Shown here: one piece after another, positions 37,389-46,182 of the stretch
Position numbering within the stretch: the stretch's first letter is position 1
Layout of the letters: every line of letters starts with the position of its first letter
From: Ascidiaceihabitans sp.
GTDB lineage: Bacteria > Pseudomonadota > Alphaproteobacteria > Rhodobacterales > Rhodobacteraceae
Direction of reading: 5' to 3'
NCBI GenBank assembly: GCA_029251465.1
Contig: JAQXDI010000044.1
Location: forward strand, 1 to 64,000
Length of the DNA stretch: 64,000 nt
Notes under the pieces: model-generated
What the model saw: only the letters and a program-made list of their open reading frames with translations
Database searches by the model: none
What the model was told of the DNA's origin: nothing
Program-made: the position numbers and the translations under genes

Positions 37389-39170
37389 ATGATGCACAGG
37401 TTTGTGGCGGCCGTTTTGGTCTTGTTTGTTTGGATGAACGCGGCTTTGGCGCAGACGGCAGACGACGTTGTGTGGATCCAGATCGAGGCACAGCCGAATT
37501 TGCGCGCCGCAACCACAAGCGCGCAAAACTACGCAGCACAGCTCGAGGATGTGAACGGGTTTTCGCTGGGTGGTGGCTGGTACGGCATCGCGCTGGGTCC
37601 TTATCGCCGCAATGATGCGGAAACGGTTTTGAACGCCTATCGCCGTGATCGCTTGATCCCGCGCGATGCCTACATCGCCTTTTCCACCAGCTTTCGCCAG
37701 CAATTCTACCCCGTCGGGGCCAACCTGTTGTCACGCGGTGTGATCGACGCACCCGAGGTGACGGCGGATGTTGTCGTTGAACCGGTTGCAGAACCCGCAG
37801 CCGAGCCAGCGGTCGAACCTGTCATTGCTGAGGTCACAACCGAGCCAGCAGACGAGACACCGGCGCAGGCCCAGCGCAGCGAACGCGCCCTGGATCGCGA
37901 TCAGAAAAAAGAGCTGCAACGCATGCTGAAATGGGCGGGTTTTTATGACGCCGCCATTGACGGATCCTATGGCCGTGGCACCCGCAATTCGATGGCCGCG
38001 TGGCAACAGGCGAATAATTTCGAAACCACCGGCATCATGACAACGCTGCAACGCGCGACATTGTTACAGCAATACAACGCCGTGCTTGCCGATCTGGGCC
38101 TTGAAGTTGTGCGCGACGAGGCCGCTGGCATCGAGATGCAAATGCCCATGGCTGTGGTCAAATTCGAAAAATACGAAAGCCCGTTTGCGCAATATTCCAG
38201 CACAGGTGACATTGACGCCAAGGTTTTGCTGATCAGCCAAGCGGGCGATCAGGGCACGCTGTTTGGCCTCTATGACATCATGCAGACCCTTGAAATCGTG
38301 CCGCTGGACGGCCCCCGCGAGCGCAAAAACAACAGTTTTGCGCTAATCGGGGAAAGTGCCGGAATGATCTCTGAAACCCGCGCCAGTTTGCAAAGCGGCG
38401 AAATCAAAGGCTTTACTTTGATCTGGCCATCGGGTGACGAAGAACGCCGCCGCCGCATGCTGGGCGTGATGCAAAACAGCTTTGTCCGCCTTGACGGCGC
38501 GCTGGATCCGGCAGCCGGGTCTAACGACGAACAGGCGATTGATCTGGTTGCCGGTCTGGAAATTCGCAAGCCTCGCATTTCGCGGTCAGGCTTTTATGTG
38601 GATGCGCGCGGCACGGTTGTGACCACGTCGGACGCAGTTCAAAGCTGTGCGCGCATCACGCTGGACGAAGTCTACGAAGCCGAATTGCTGAGCGATGACA
38701 GCGAAATCGGCATTGCGGTCCTGAGCCCGAAAGACGCGTTGGCCCCGCTGAATATCGCAGCCTTCAGCGCCCAAAAACCACGCTTGCAAAGCGAAGTTGC
38801 TGTAGCCGGTTACAGCTATGAGGGCGTGTTGGGATCGCCGTCAATGACGTTCGGGTCCCTATCTGATGTGCGCGGATTGCGCGGCGAAGACCACCTGAGC
38901 CGTCTGAAACTGGCCGCATTAAACGGCGATGCCGGTGGCCCGGTTCTGGATGCCAGCGGCGGCGTGATGGGGATGTTGCTGCCCAAATCTGCGGGTGGAC
39001 AACAACTGCCCTCGGACGTCAGCTTTGCCCTTGATCGCAAAAGCGTTCAGTCAGCCCTCAGCAACGCAGGCCGCAACGGGTCGATCTCGCGTGCGACAAC
39101 GGCGCTGCCTGCAGAAGACATCGCCGTTGCGGCGCGTGGCATGACCGTCTTGGTCAGCTGCTGGGAATAA
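37389..39170 (+). CDS. Secreted peptidoglycan-binding protein with catalytically dead trypsin-like domain
   Basis: The 593-aa exported protein has a signal peptide (1-21), a SPOR-like segment (about 25-118), a Pro/Glu/Ala linker (120-160), a peptidoglycan-binding helical domain (RDQKKELQRMLKWAGFYDAAIDG region, 168-230) and a C-terminal trypsin/DegP-like fold (about 395-590). The protease triad is missing: where His is expected the sequence is VVTTSDAV (Asp415), the Asp before LAVL is Gly441 (GIAVL), and GDSGGP reads GDAGGP (Ala515). It is likely a wall-associated scaffold or sensor rather than an enzyme. It converges with the TPP enzyme gene over a perfect hairpin. Confidence 0.82.
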   Translation: MMHRFVAAVLVLFVWMNAALAQTADDVVWIQIEAQPNLRAATTSAQNYAAQLEDVNGFSLGGGWYGIALGPYRRNDAETVLNAYRRDRLIPRDAYIAFSTSFRQQFYPVGANLLSRGVIDAPEVTADVVVEPVAEPAAEPAVEPVIAEVTTEPADETPAQAQRSERALDRDQKKELQRMLKWAGFYDAAIDGSYGRGTRNSMAAWQQANNFETTGIMTTLQRATLLQQYNAVLADLGLEVVRDEAAGIEMQMPMAVVKFEKYESPFAQYSSTGDIDAKVLLISQAGDQGTLFGLYDIMQTLEIVPLDGPRERKNNSFALIGESAGMISETRASLQSGEIKGFTLIWPSGDEERRRRMLGVMQNSFVRLDGALDPAAGSNDEQAIDLVAGLEIRKPRISRSGFYVDARGTVVTTSDAVQSCARITLDEVYEAELLSDDSEIGIAVLSPKDALAPLNIAAFSAQKPRLQSEVAVAGYSYEGVLGSPSMTFGSLSDVRGLRGEDHLSRLKLAALNGDAGGPVLDASGGVMGMLLPKSAGGQQLPSDVSFALDRKSVQSALSNAGRNGSISRATTALPAEDIAVAARGMTVLVSCWE

Positions 39171-39178
39171 GCGGGTAA

Positions 39179-39197
39179 GGTGCGCGTGTCGCGCACC
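39179..39197. terminator. Convergent-gene hairpin, GGTGCG family, copy 2
   Basis: GGTGCGCG-TGT-CGCGCACC is a perfect 8-bp stem in the 31-bp gap between the convergent stops of the pseudoprotease and TPP-enzyme genes. It is nearly identical to 21684-21702 and 52803-52823. Confidence 0.55.
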
Positions 39198-39201
39198 ATT
39201 C

Positions 39202-40806
39202 CTAGTCTGTGATGTCGGGCGTGACGTAGATCAACGTAGGTCCATCTGCGTCAAACGCTTGCTTAACCGCATCTTGCATTTGCGATAAGGTTTTAGGTGC
39301 CGCACTGTTGGCCCCGAACGCTTCGGCGAGTTTGCAGAAATCAGGATTGTGGGCGATCACGGCGTTGGGTGCGATTTGCGCGCCGATCATGCTGTCTTCG
39401 ATTTCGCCCAGCTTGCCGTTGTCCCACAAGATGATCGGCAGGCTCAGGCCCAGTTCGACCGCGACGCCCAATTCGGCCATCGTGTAGTGGAACCCATAGT
39501 CCCCGATGATCGCCATCGTTGGTTTGCCTTTGCGCGCGACGGCACCGCCAATCGCCGCAGGCGTTGCGTAGCCCAGCGTGCCGAACCCAGTCGGGTGGTG
39601 CCAGTGACCGGGGCGGTCCATATCCCAGACTTCTTTTGCTGCATAAGCGATTTGGGTCATGTCGGAATAGATCATCGTGTCTTTTGGCTGGCACGCCTTG
39701 AGCGCGTCAGTGACCGGTAAAATGCCCGGACGTTCGGCGTCGATTTCGGCGCGCCAGCGGGCGCGCGTGGTGGCAACTTCGGCTGCGGTCCATTTTGTCG
39801 AATGCGAATGGCCCTCTAAATCGCCAGCGAGTGAACTCATAAATTCACCGGCGTCCATCAGCAGCTTCAAATTAGCGTTATGTTGGTCGCTCAGCACCTC
39901 GACATCAAGATCGACACGGATGAGTTCTCCTCGGTTTCCCAACTCGCGTCGCCACAAATCAACCTCGGCCAACTCAGTACCAACAGCCACAATCAAATCA
40001 GCCATTGCAATCACATCTGCGCTAGATGGTCTCGCCAAATTCGAACTAAAGTTAAGTGGGTAGTCAGCTGGAACGACACCGCGTCCAGCATATGTGGTGA
40101 AACACGCTGCTCCAGTCTTAGAAAGCACCTCTTCAACCCAACTTGAAGCTCGTACTGCGCCCCCGCCGAAAATAAAGAGCGGGCGTTTTGCTTCCTTTAG
40201 CATCGGTTTGACGTCAAGTACGAGGTCAGCGCCCAGTGAGTAGCGGGATACAGGTTCCCGTTTTGCCGGATGGTTCGGTGCACTGCTTTCCAGCAAATTT
40301 ATGGGAACAACAATAGACTTGGGTCGGCGTCGATTGGTATCAAATTCGTCCAATGCCCGATCTATCAAAGCGTAAGTTGCCTCAGCCGTGCGCGCCTCTT
40401 CGGACCAATCGCTGACAGTTGCGGCAGCGCCCCGTTGGTCTTTCATCTGGTGCAGCTGGCCCTTGCGGGCTGCTGTTTCATCCAGACACGACGACAGCAC
40501 CAGCATCGGCACACTGTCCGAATAGGCCTGCCCCATTGGCGTCATGATGTTGCACAATCCCGGCCCCGTGATCACATAAGTGACCCCCGGTTTGCCCGTC
40601 GCGCGCGCATAGCCGTCGGCCATAAATCCGGCCCCCTGTTCGTGGCGGGCTAGGACGTGGGTGATGCCTGCCTCTTCGATCCCACGGTACATTTCCTGAT
40701 TGTGCACGCCGGGGATGCCAAAGATCGTATCGACCCCGCGCGCCTTGAGCATGTGGGAAATTTGTGCACCCAAAGGACGCATGTGATCAGGGGTGTTTTG
40801 CGCCAT
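39202..40806 (-). CDS. Thiamine-pyrophosphate enzyme, acetolactate synthase-like (possibly 5-guanidino-2-oxopentanoate decarboxylase type)
   Basis: The 534-aa TPP-dependent decarboxylase/synthase-fold protein has the pyrimidine-binding domain first (FGIPGVHNQEMYRGIEE, ARHEQGAGFMADGYARATG with the catalytic Glu), a central domain, and the pyrophosphate domain (GDYGFHYTMAELGVAVELGL to WDNGKLGEIEDS). The usual GDG of the TPP motif reads GDYG here. Roseobacter relatives are often called AruI-like; that label is tentative. The start directly abuts the trkH stop with no spacer, suggesting a shared transcript. Residues about 140-325 are encoded by an AT-richer patch. Confidence 0.8.
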   Translation of the reverse strand: MAQNTPDHMRPLGAQISHMLKARGVDTIFGIPGVHNQEMYRGIEEAGITHVLARHEQGAGFMADGYARATGKPGVTYVITGPGLCNIMTPMGQAYSDSVPMLVLSSCLDETAARKGQLHQMKDQRGAAATVSDWSEEARTAEATYALIDRALDEFDTNRRRPKSIVVPINLLESSAPNHPAKREPVSRYSLGADLVLDVKPMLKEAKRPLFIFGGGAVRASSWVEEVLSKTGAACFTTYAGRGVVPADYPLNFSSNLARPSSADVIAMADLIVAVGTELAEVDLWRRELGNRGELIRVDLDVEVLSDQHNANLKLLMDAGEFMSSLAGDLEGHSHSTKWTAAEVATTRARWRAEIDAERPGILPVTDALKACQPKDTMIYSDMTQIAYAAKEVWDMDRPGHWHHPTGFGTLGYATPAAIGGAVARKGKPTMAIIGDYGFHYTMAELGVAVELGLSLPIILWDNGKLGEIEDSMIGAQIAPNAVIAHNPDFCKLAEAFGANSAAPKTLSQMQDAVKQAFDADGPTLIYVTPDITD

Positions 40807-42255
40807 TTACGCTCTCCAAAATCCGACAGTTAGAATTGCATAGACGGCCATCAGTTCAAGCCGACCGATCAACATCGCAGTGGCCAGCAGCCATTTCGCC
40901 GTGTCATTGAGCGATGCGAAATTGCCGGCGGGGCCGATTTCTTCGCCCAAACCCGGGCCAATATTCGCGAGTGCTGCGGCCGCCCCCGACACAGAGGTGA
41001 TAAAATCGAGGCCGGTCATGCCCAACGCCACGGCCAGCAGACCCAAAGTCACGGTGAAGAAAACAAAGAACGACATGACAGAGTTCAACACGTCCTCGCC
41101 CACCGGACGGCCCGCGTAGCGTGGTGTGAAAATCCCATGCGGGCTGCGGGTTTTGCGCAGTTGCGATTTGATCGAGGCAAACAGCAGTTGGTAGCGGAAC
41201 ACTTTGATCGAGCAGGCGGTCGAGCCCGCGCACCCCCCGATCAGGCCAGTGAAAAACAACACCGCAATCGCGAAACTGCCCCACTGCATGTAATCGGCGC
41301 TGGCGTAACCCGTGCCAGTGAGCAGCGATACCGTGTTGAACAGCACCTTGCGGATTGCCACCTCGCTCAGCTCTTCGGCCTGCACCACATTCCACAAGGC
41401 GATCAGGCCGACGATCACAACGGCAATGCCAAAAAATGCATGGATTTGCGTGTCTTGCATCAAGGGTTTTGCAGAGCCAGCACTGAGTTGCACAAAGCGC
41501 ACAAACGGCAAGGCCGCGAGCAACATGAACGCCGTGGCGACGTATTCTGTGCCGCCGGTGAACACGCCAAACGACGCATCATAATTGGCGAAACCGCCCG
41601 TCGCGATCGTGGTCATTGCGTGCACAGTTGCATCAAACGGATTCATCCCCGTAACCACATAGGCCATGGCGCAGCTTAGCGTAAGGGTCAGATAAATAAC
41701 AGAAATTCTGGATGAAATTTCGGTTGCGCGGGGCAAGATCTTGCCAAAGGTGTCAAAGCCTTCGGATCGGAAAATCTGCATGCCACCGACCCGCAATTCG
41801 GGCAGGAAAACCATCGCCACAACGATGATACCGATGCCGCCGAGCCATTGCAGAATGCCGCGCCACAACAACAAGCCTTTGGGCAGGGTTTCAAGGCCGG
41901 AAAACACGGTGGAACCGGTGGTGGTCAGCCCCGACATGGCCTCGAAAAACGCATCGACAAAACGCGCCTCGGTGGCCCCGAACACAAATGGCAGCGCGCC
42001 GAACAACGGCAACGCCACCCAAACACTGGTGGTTAACAAAAAGGTCTGCTGGATCGTCAGCCCTTCGCGCACGCCGTTCGCACAGGCAAGCGCCATCAAA
42101 ACGCCGGACAAAACCGTGATCAGCATCGACTTGGCAAACACCGGCCAATGACCATCGCCTTGGCTAATATCCACCAGCATGGGCAGCAGCATAGCCACGC
42201 CCAACACGGTGACCAAAAGGCCAATGACATATCCAACGGGACGCAAATCGAACAT
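40807..42255 (-). CDS. trkH: TrkH-family potassium uptake protein
   Basis: This is the membrane subunit of a Trk-type K+ transporter, 482 aa with four M1-P-M2 pore repeats. The first P-loop is visible as SGLTTTGSTVFSGLE and others at MTTIATGGF and LLTGTGYASADY, with selectivity glycines. ATG 42255 (FDLRPVGYVIGL) fits the family start; a TTG at 42291 would add 12 residues, and neither has a strong ribosome site. The cytoplasmic TrkA partner is not in the window. It is followed immediately by the TPP-enzyme gene. Confidence 0.92.
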   Translation of the reverse strand: MFDLRPVGYVIGLLVTVLGVAMLLPMLVDISQGDGHWPVFAKSMLITVLSGVLMALACANGVREGLTIQQTFLLTTSVWVALPLFGALPFVFGATEARFVDAFFEAMSGLTTTGSTVFSGLETLPKGLLLWRGILQWLGGIGIIVVAMVFLPELRVGGMQIFRSEGFDTFGKILPRATEISSRISVIYLTLTLSCAMAYVVTGMNPFDATVHAMTTIATGGFANYDASFGVFTGGTEYVATAFMLLAALPFVRFVQLSAGSAKPLMQDTQIHAFFGIAVVIVGLIALWNVVQAEELSEVAIRKVLFNTVSLLTGTGYASADYMQWGSFAIAVLFFTGLIGGCAGSTACSIKVFRYQLLFASIKSQLRKTRSPHGIFTPRYAGRPVGEDVLNSVMSFFVFFTVTLGLLAVALGMTGLDFITSVSGAAAALANIGPGLGEEIGPAGNFASLNDTAKWLLATAMLIGRLELMAVYAILTVGFWRA

Positions 42256-42328
42256 GATCGCAGCGTTGGCGCGGGTGGTGCGCACTGTCAAGACGAATAG
42301 GCCTTTGGTCGGTTATCGTCCGGTGGAT

Positions 42329-42574
42329 TTAGACATACATGATGTCGCGAAACACATAGGCGGCGATGTCGTCGCGGCGCAGGTGCATTGCGGCCAATTC
42401 GGCGTCAGATTTTGCGTTCAAAGCGTCGATTTGCAAGCCGCGTGCCTCTGCTGAGCGGGCCATCGCGCTTGATTCAGCAATACGCCCCAAAACGTTGAGG
42501 ATGCCGGTGCCGACACCGCTAAGGACGGTGAAAAACGAAGAGGAGTGAGTTGCGCTGGTAGAAGTTAGTGCCAT
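42329..42574 (-). CDS. Small DUF1127-like protein
   Basis: The product is an 81-aa protein. After a Ser/Thr-rich start and a mildly hydrophobic stretch (FFTVLSGVGTGILNVLG), the C-terminal part IDALNAKSDAELAAMHLRRDDIAAYVF follows the DUF1127/YjiS pattern of L-x-x-x-SD-x-x-L-x-x-x-x-LxRxDI. Small proteins of this sort act in metabolic and RNA control in alphaproteobacteria. It has an AGGG ribosome site and stands 73 bp upstream of trkH on the same strand. The function is unproven. Confidence 0.7.
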   Translation of the reverse strand: MALTSTSATHSSSFFTVLSGVGTGILNVLGRIAESSAMARSAEARGLQIDALNAKSDAELAAMHLRRDDIAAYVFRDIMYV

Positions 42575-42703
42575 TTTTGGAACCCTTTTAAGTGGTGAGG
42601 TTCCTCCCTGTCTTTAGGGGTATCAAACGGCGCGGCGGACCACCAATGCTGATATTGCATAGCGGCTTTTCCATTGGCGAGTGAGTGACTCGGCGTCAGG
42701 TGT

Positions 42704-43114
42704 TTAGACGCCGATTTTAGGACCGAGGCAGATCATCTCTTGGTCGATGTTTTGCGCCTCGTAGAGATCGATTGCTGCGGGGTCGCTCTCAAAGCTCGCA
42801 ATAAGGCCATCGTTGCCAGTTTCAAATGACCAGCATTGTGGATCGGTGCGATCCTCATAGACAAAGCAGATTTCACCGGCGTCTTCGTACCAATGCCCGT
42901 CTTTGCATTGTCCGTCTAGAAACGACCAGCGCACCCGGCGGTTTGGCAAATAGATTTCCGCCCCGTATGCGCGCCCATTGCGGCCATAAAACAGGGTTTT
43001 TCCGAGGGTGTAGGCGTCGAATTCAGCCGCGCTCATTGAATCAGCTGAGGTTTGCGCGCTTGTCGCTGTCCACAGTGTCGCGCACAAGATCAGTGTCGTC
43101 AGTTGCTTTGTCAT
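42704..43114 (-). CDS. Secreted cysteine-containing protein, paralogue A
   Basis: The product is a 136-aa protein with a signal peptide (about 1-24). The mature domain has RVRWSFLDGQCKDGHWYEDAGEICFVYED and DPQCWSF, ending EMICLGPKIGV, so four cysteines are likely paired in the periplasm. The same pattern (W, GxC, CFxYED, DPxxCW, late Cys) recurs in the protein at 55686-56084. Its first 74 bases overlap the 3' end of the upstream alkB-like gene in another frame. The function is unknown. Confidence 0.7.
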   Translation of the reverse strand: MTKQLTTLILCATLWTATSAQTSADSMSAAEFDAYTLGKTLFYGRNGRAYGAEIYLPNRRVRWSFLDGQCKDGHWYEDAGEICFVYEDRTDPQCWSFETGNDGLIASFESDPAAIDLYEAQNIDQEMICLGPKIGV

Positions 43115-44252
43115 GCGCCCAGATTGGCACGTCGCGCCCACCAAGGCCACCCTGCCGTGCCGCCGCCAAAACAGCGGGCGAAATGTCGCGCGCACTGATC
43201 GGTTTGTCCGGTGACATCCATTCGGCAACCCGAGGGTTCATGACCCGTTTCCACAGGGGCGGCACCAAGGCCACGCAGGCCATTACCGGCACAGAATGCG
43301 GCAGCATCGGCATCGTATCTGCGCGCAATTCCAGTTCGGGAAAGCCACGTGTAGGGTGCATGTGATGGTCCGAATGGCGCGGGGCGTTCAGCATCATTGC
43401 GCTGGAAAACCAGTGCGGTGCGTTCCATGAATGGCGCGGCCCGATGGGTTCCGCGCCCCCGTCCGCAAGGATAGCGCGGCGCAGGCCGTAGTGCTGCACG
43501 TAGTCGGACAAGAACAGTTGGATCTGGGCGCAGGCGGCAATTGCGATCAGCGCCAGAACACCGCCCGTTTGCGCAAGGGCAAAGGCCGCCAACAGGGTCG
43601 CAAAAGCCCCTAAAGTGTACCCAACATACGGGTGCGTCAGGGCAGATCGTTGCGTTGTTGCCCGTGCCCGCGTCATGTTTTCAGCCCGCAAACCGGCGAC
43701 AAACCCGCCATGCCAAGCCCGCAACCCGTAGCGATAGAACCCTTCGCCAAGGCGCGCTGAATTGGGGTCTTTGTCGGTTGCAGCATGCACATGGTGCACT
43801 TTGGGGTGCGCGCTGGCGTGATGCCCGAACAACAGCGACGCGTAAATCGCGACCCCAATGCGGCGCGGCGTGTGTGCTGCGCGATGGATCAATTCATGGG
43901 CGTTGGAATTGGACACCTGCCCCATCCAAAGGCCCGCCGCGGTAAAGATCAGAATTTTGTCGATGCCCGATAGATGATCGCCAGCCCCGAGCGCCCAAAC
44001 ACAGACGCCCAGCACGCCAAAATGTGCCAAACCGATCAGCATCGACAGCGCGTGGCCGTTAAAATCGCTGGGCGCGGCCCAATCATCGCCTGTCAATTTA
44101 TCCAGTGCAAAGACCATCACAGTGATGCTGAAAACGGCCAGAATCGGCCATGCACCACCCGAAAGGCAGGCCACAACCAGCCACACCGCAGGCGTCAGGC
44201 TGGCAATCGCAAAAGTAAACAAACTGCGCATCGTTACAAAGAATCGCTCCAA
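43041..44252 (-). CDS. AlkB-like membrane hydroxylase (alkane 1-monooxygenase family)
   Basis: This is a di-iron membrane hydroxylase of 403 aa. Several hydrophobic helices surround three histidine boxes: HELIHRAAH (119-127), HPKVHHVH (149-156) and the late RHSDHHMHP, plus the NAPRHSDHH and SDYVQHYG segments typical of AlkB rather than of fatty acid desaturases. It would oxidise terminal methyl groups of alkanes or fatty chains using rubredoxin electrons. No rubredoxin gene is adjacent, so partners are elsewhere. An alternative ATG lies seven codons in. It overlaps the next gene by 74 bases. Confidence 0.85.
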   Translation of the reverse strand: MERFFVTMRSLFTFAIASLTPAVWLVVACLSGGAWPILAVFSITVMVFALDKLTGDDWAAPSDFNGHALSMLIGLAHFGVLGVCVWALGAGDHLSGIDKILIFTAAGLWMGQVSNSNAHELIHRAAHTPRRIGVAIYASLLFGHHASAHPKVHHVHAATDKDPNSARLGEGFYRYGLRAWHGGFVAGLRAENMTRARATTQRSALTHPYVGYTLGAFATLLAAFALAQTGGVLALIAIAACAQIQLFLSDYVQHYGLRRAILADGGAEPIGPRHSWNAPHWFSSAMMLNAPRHSDHHMHPTRGFPELELRADTMPMLPHSVPVMACVALVPPLWKRVMNPRVAEWMSPDKPISARDISPAVLAAARQGGLGGRDVPIWAHDKATDDTDLVRDTVDSDKRANLS

Positions 44253-44453
44253 AGTCGGCTGAGCCTATCAGCATCTTAATTCAGAGTCCCTTAACGGGGA
44301 AATTTGCCCATTTCGCGGCGCCTATCGGAAATCTCTGAGGCGTAGTTTGACGTCAGTGATCCGAAAATCGCCCTAACCTGTCGCTTTTGGCGTCAGCAGC
44401 CAAAGCTGGCTTTGGTAGATTGTGCAAAATTGCGACTATAGCGGAGACGACAG

Positions 44454-46151
44454 ATGGCCCTTGATAACGATAAAAAGCACAGTGACGGTGTCTGGAAATC
44501 CGGCAAAGGCAAAGGGCGTCGCCACACCAAAGGTCGTCAGCTGACGGATCAAGCCTGGGATGACGTGCGTGATTTGCTGGGGGATGCGCCGCGTCGTTCT
44601 GATCTGCTGATCGAATATTTGCATAAAATTCAGGATACATTTGGGCATCTGTCTGCGGCCCACCTTCGGGCCCTCGCCGAAGAAATGCGCATGTCGATGG
44701 CCGAAATTTACGAGGTCGCAACCTTTTACGCCCACTTTGATGTGGTCAAAGAAGACGACGCGCCGCCCCCTGCCCTGACGATCCGCGTGTGCGATTCATT
44801 GTCGTGCGAACTGGCCGGTGCGCAGGCGTTGAAATCCGCGCTTGAGGACGGTTTGAACCCCGAAGAGGTCCGCGTTTTGCACGCACCGTGCATGGGCCGT
44901 TGTGACACCGCACCGGTTCTGGAAATCGGGCACAACCACATCGACAACGCGACCGTCGCCAAAGTCGAGGCCGCGATTGCAGCCGATGACACACACGTGC
45001 ATGTGCCGGCCTATGAAACCTACGCCGACTACGTCGCAACAGGCGGCTATGATGCGCTGGCAAAACTGCGCGACAGCGGCAATTGGGAAGACGTCCAAGC
45101 GACGATCAAGGAAAGCGGATTGCGCGGCCTTGGTGGCGCGGGTTTTCCGTCTGGCACCAAATGGGGTTTTGTGCGCGCCAACGCTGGCCCACGCTACATC
45201 GCCGTAAACGGTGACGAAGGTGAACCCGGCACATTCAAAGACCGCTACTATCTGGAACGCACGCCGCACCTGTTCCTAGAGGGCATGTTGATCGCCGCAT
45301 GGGCCGTCGAGGCCGACCGCGCCTACATCTACATGCGCGACGAATACCCAGCGGTTCTGGAAATTTTAGCGCGTGAAATCATAGCCCTAGAAGACGCGGG
45401 GATCGTTGAGGCAGGCTACATCGATCTGCGACGTGGTGCCGGTGCCTACATCTGCGGCGAAGAATCCGCGATGATCGAAAGCATTGAGGGCAAGCGCGGC
45501 ATGCCGCGGCACCGCCCGCCATTCGTGGCCCAAGTCGGTATTTTCGGGCAACCAACGCTGGTGCACAACGTTGAAACTTTGCACTGGATCGCGCGTATTT
45601 GCCGTGAGGGTCCGACCTGCTTGAATTCCACTGAATTGAACGGTCGCAAAGGTCTGCGCAGCTATTCCGTGTCCGGTCGCGTCGCCAATCCGGGTGTCTA
45701 TTTGCTGGCCGCGGGATCGACGATCACCGACATCATCGCCGCTTGCGGTGGCATGGCGGATGGCCATGAATTCAAGGCCTATCAACCCGGTGGTCCGTCC
45801 TCTGGCCTGCTGCCTGCAACCATGAACGACATCCCGCTGGATTTCGACACGTTGCAACCGCATGGCACGTTCATCGGCTCTGCCGCCGTGGTGGTTTTGT
45901 CGCAAAATGACCGTGCGCGGGATGCCGCCCTGAACATGCTGCGGTTCTTTGAAGACGAAAGCTGTGGGCAATGCACGCCGTGTCGTGTGGGCTGTGGCAA
46001 AGCCGTGCAATTGATGCAGGAGGACACGTGGGATCAGGGTCTGCTGACTGAGCTTTGCACCGCAATGTCGGATGCCAGCATTTGCGGTCTTGGCCAAGCG
46101 GCCCCGAACCCGATCAAGCTGACGATGCAGCATTTTGCGGACGAAATCTAA
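44454..46151 (+). CDS. fdsB: NAD-dependent formate dehydrogenase diaphorase subunit (fused NuoE-NuoF type)
   Basis: The 565-aa fusion joins two complex I-like modules. The N-terminal NuoE/FdsG part has a 2Fe-2S site with Cys113, Cys118, Cys146 and Cys150 (CDSLSC and CMGRC). The NuoF/FdsB part has the FMN loop GLRGLGGAGFPSGTKW, the NADH loop GAYICGEESAMIESIEG, and a 4Fe-4S site (ESCGQCTPCRVGC with a later SICGLG). In related bacteria this subunit passes electrons from the molybdenum FdhA to NAD+. No alpha subunit, fdhD or delta gene follows; the next gene is convergent. The identity as formate dehydrogenase, rather than another NADH module, rests on family memory. Confidence 0.82.
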   Translation: MALDNDKKHSDGVWKSGKGKGRRHTKGRQLTDQAWDDVRDLLGDAPRRSDLLIEYLHKIQDTFGHLSAAHLRALAEEMRMSMAEIYEVATFYAHFDVVKEDDAPPPALTIRVCDSLSCELAGAQALKSALEDGLNPEEVRVLHAPCMGRCDTAPVLEIGHNHIDNATVAKVEAAIAADDTHVHVPAYETYADYVATGGYDALAKLRDSGNWEDVQATIKESGLRGLGGAGFPSGTKWGFVRANAGPRYIAVNGDEGEPGTFKDRYYLERTPHLFLEGMLIAAWAVEADRAYIYMRDEYPAVLEILAREIIALEDAGIVEAGYIDLRRGAGAYICGEESAMIESIEGKRGMPRHRPPFVAQVGIFGQPTLVHNVETLHWIARICREGPTCLNSTELNGRKGLRSYSVSGRVANPGVYLLAAGSTITDIIAACGGMADGHEFKAYQPGGPSSGLLPATMNDIPLDFDTLQPHGTFIGSAAVVVLSQNDRARDAALNMLRFFEDESCGQCTPCRVGCGKAVQLMQEDTWDQGLLTELCTAMSDASICGLGQAAPNPIKLTMQHFADEI

Positions 46152-46160
46152 GATCAACAG

Positions 46161-46182
46161 GCGCTCCGGTCACTCGGAGCGC
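46161..46182. terminator. Hairpin at the fdsB/transglycosylase convergence
   Basis: GCGCTCCG pairs perfectly with CGGAGCGC around a 6-nt loop in the 31-bp gap between the two convergent stops. No T tract is visible on either strand; it probably acts as a shared transcript end. Confidence 0.5.
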
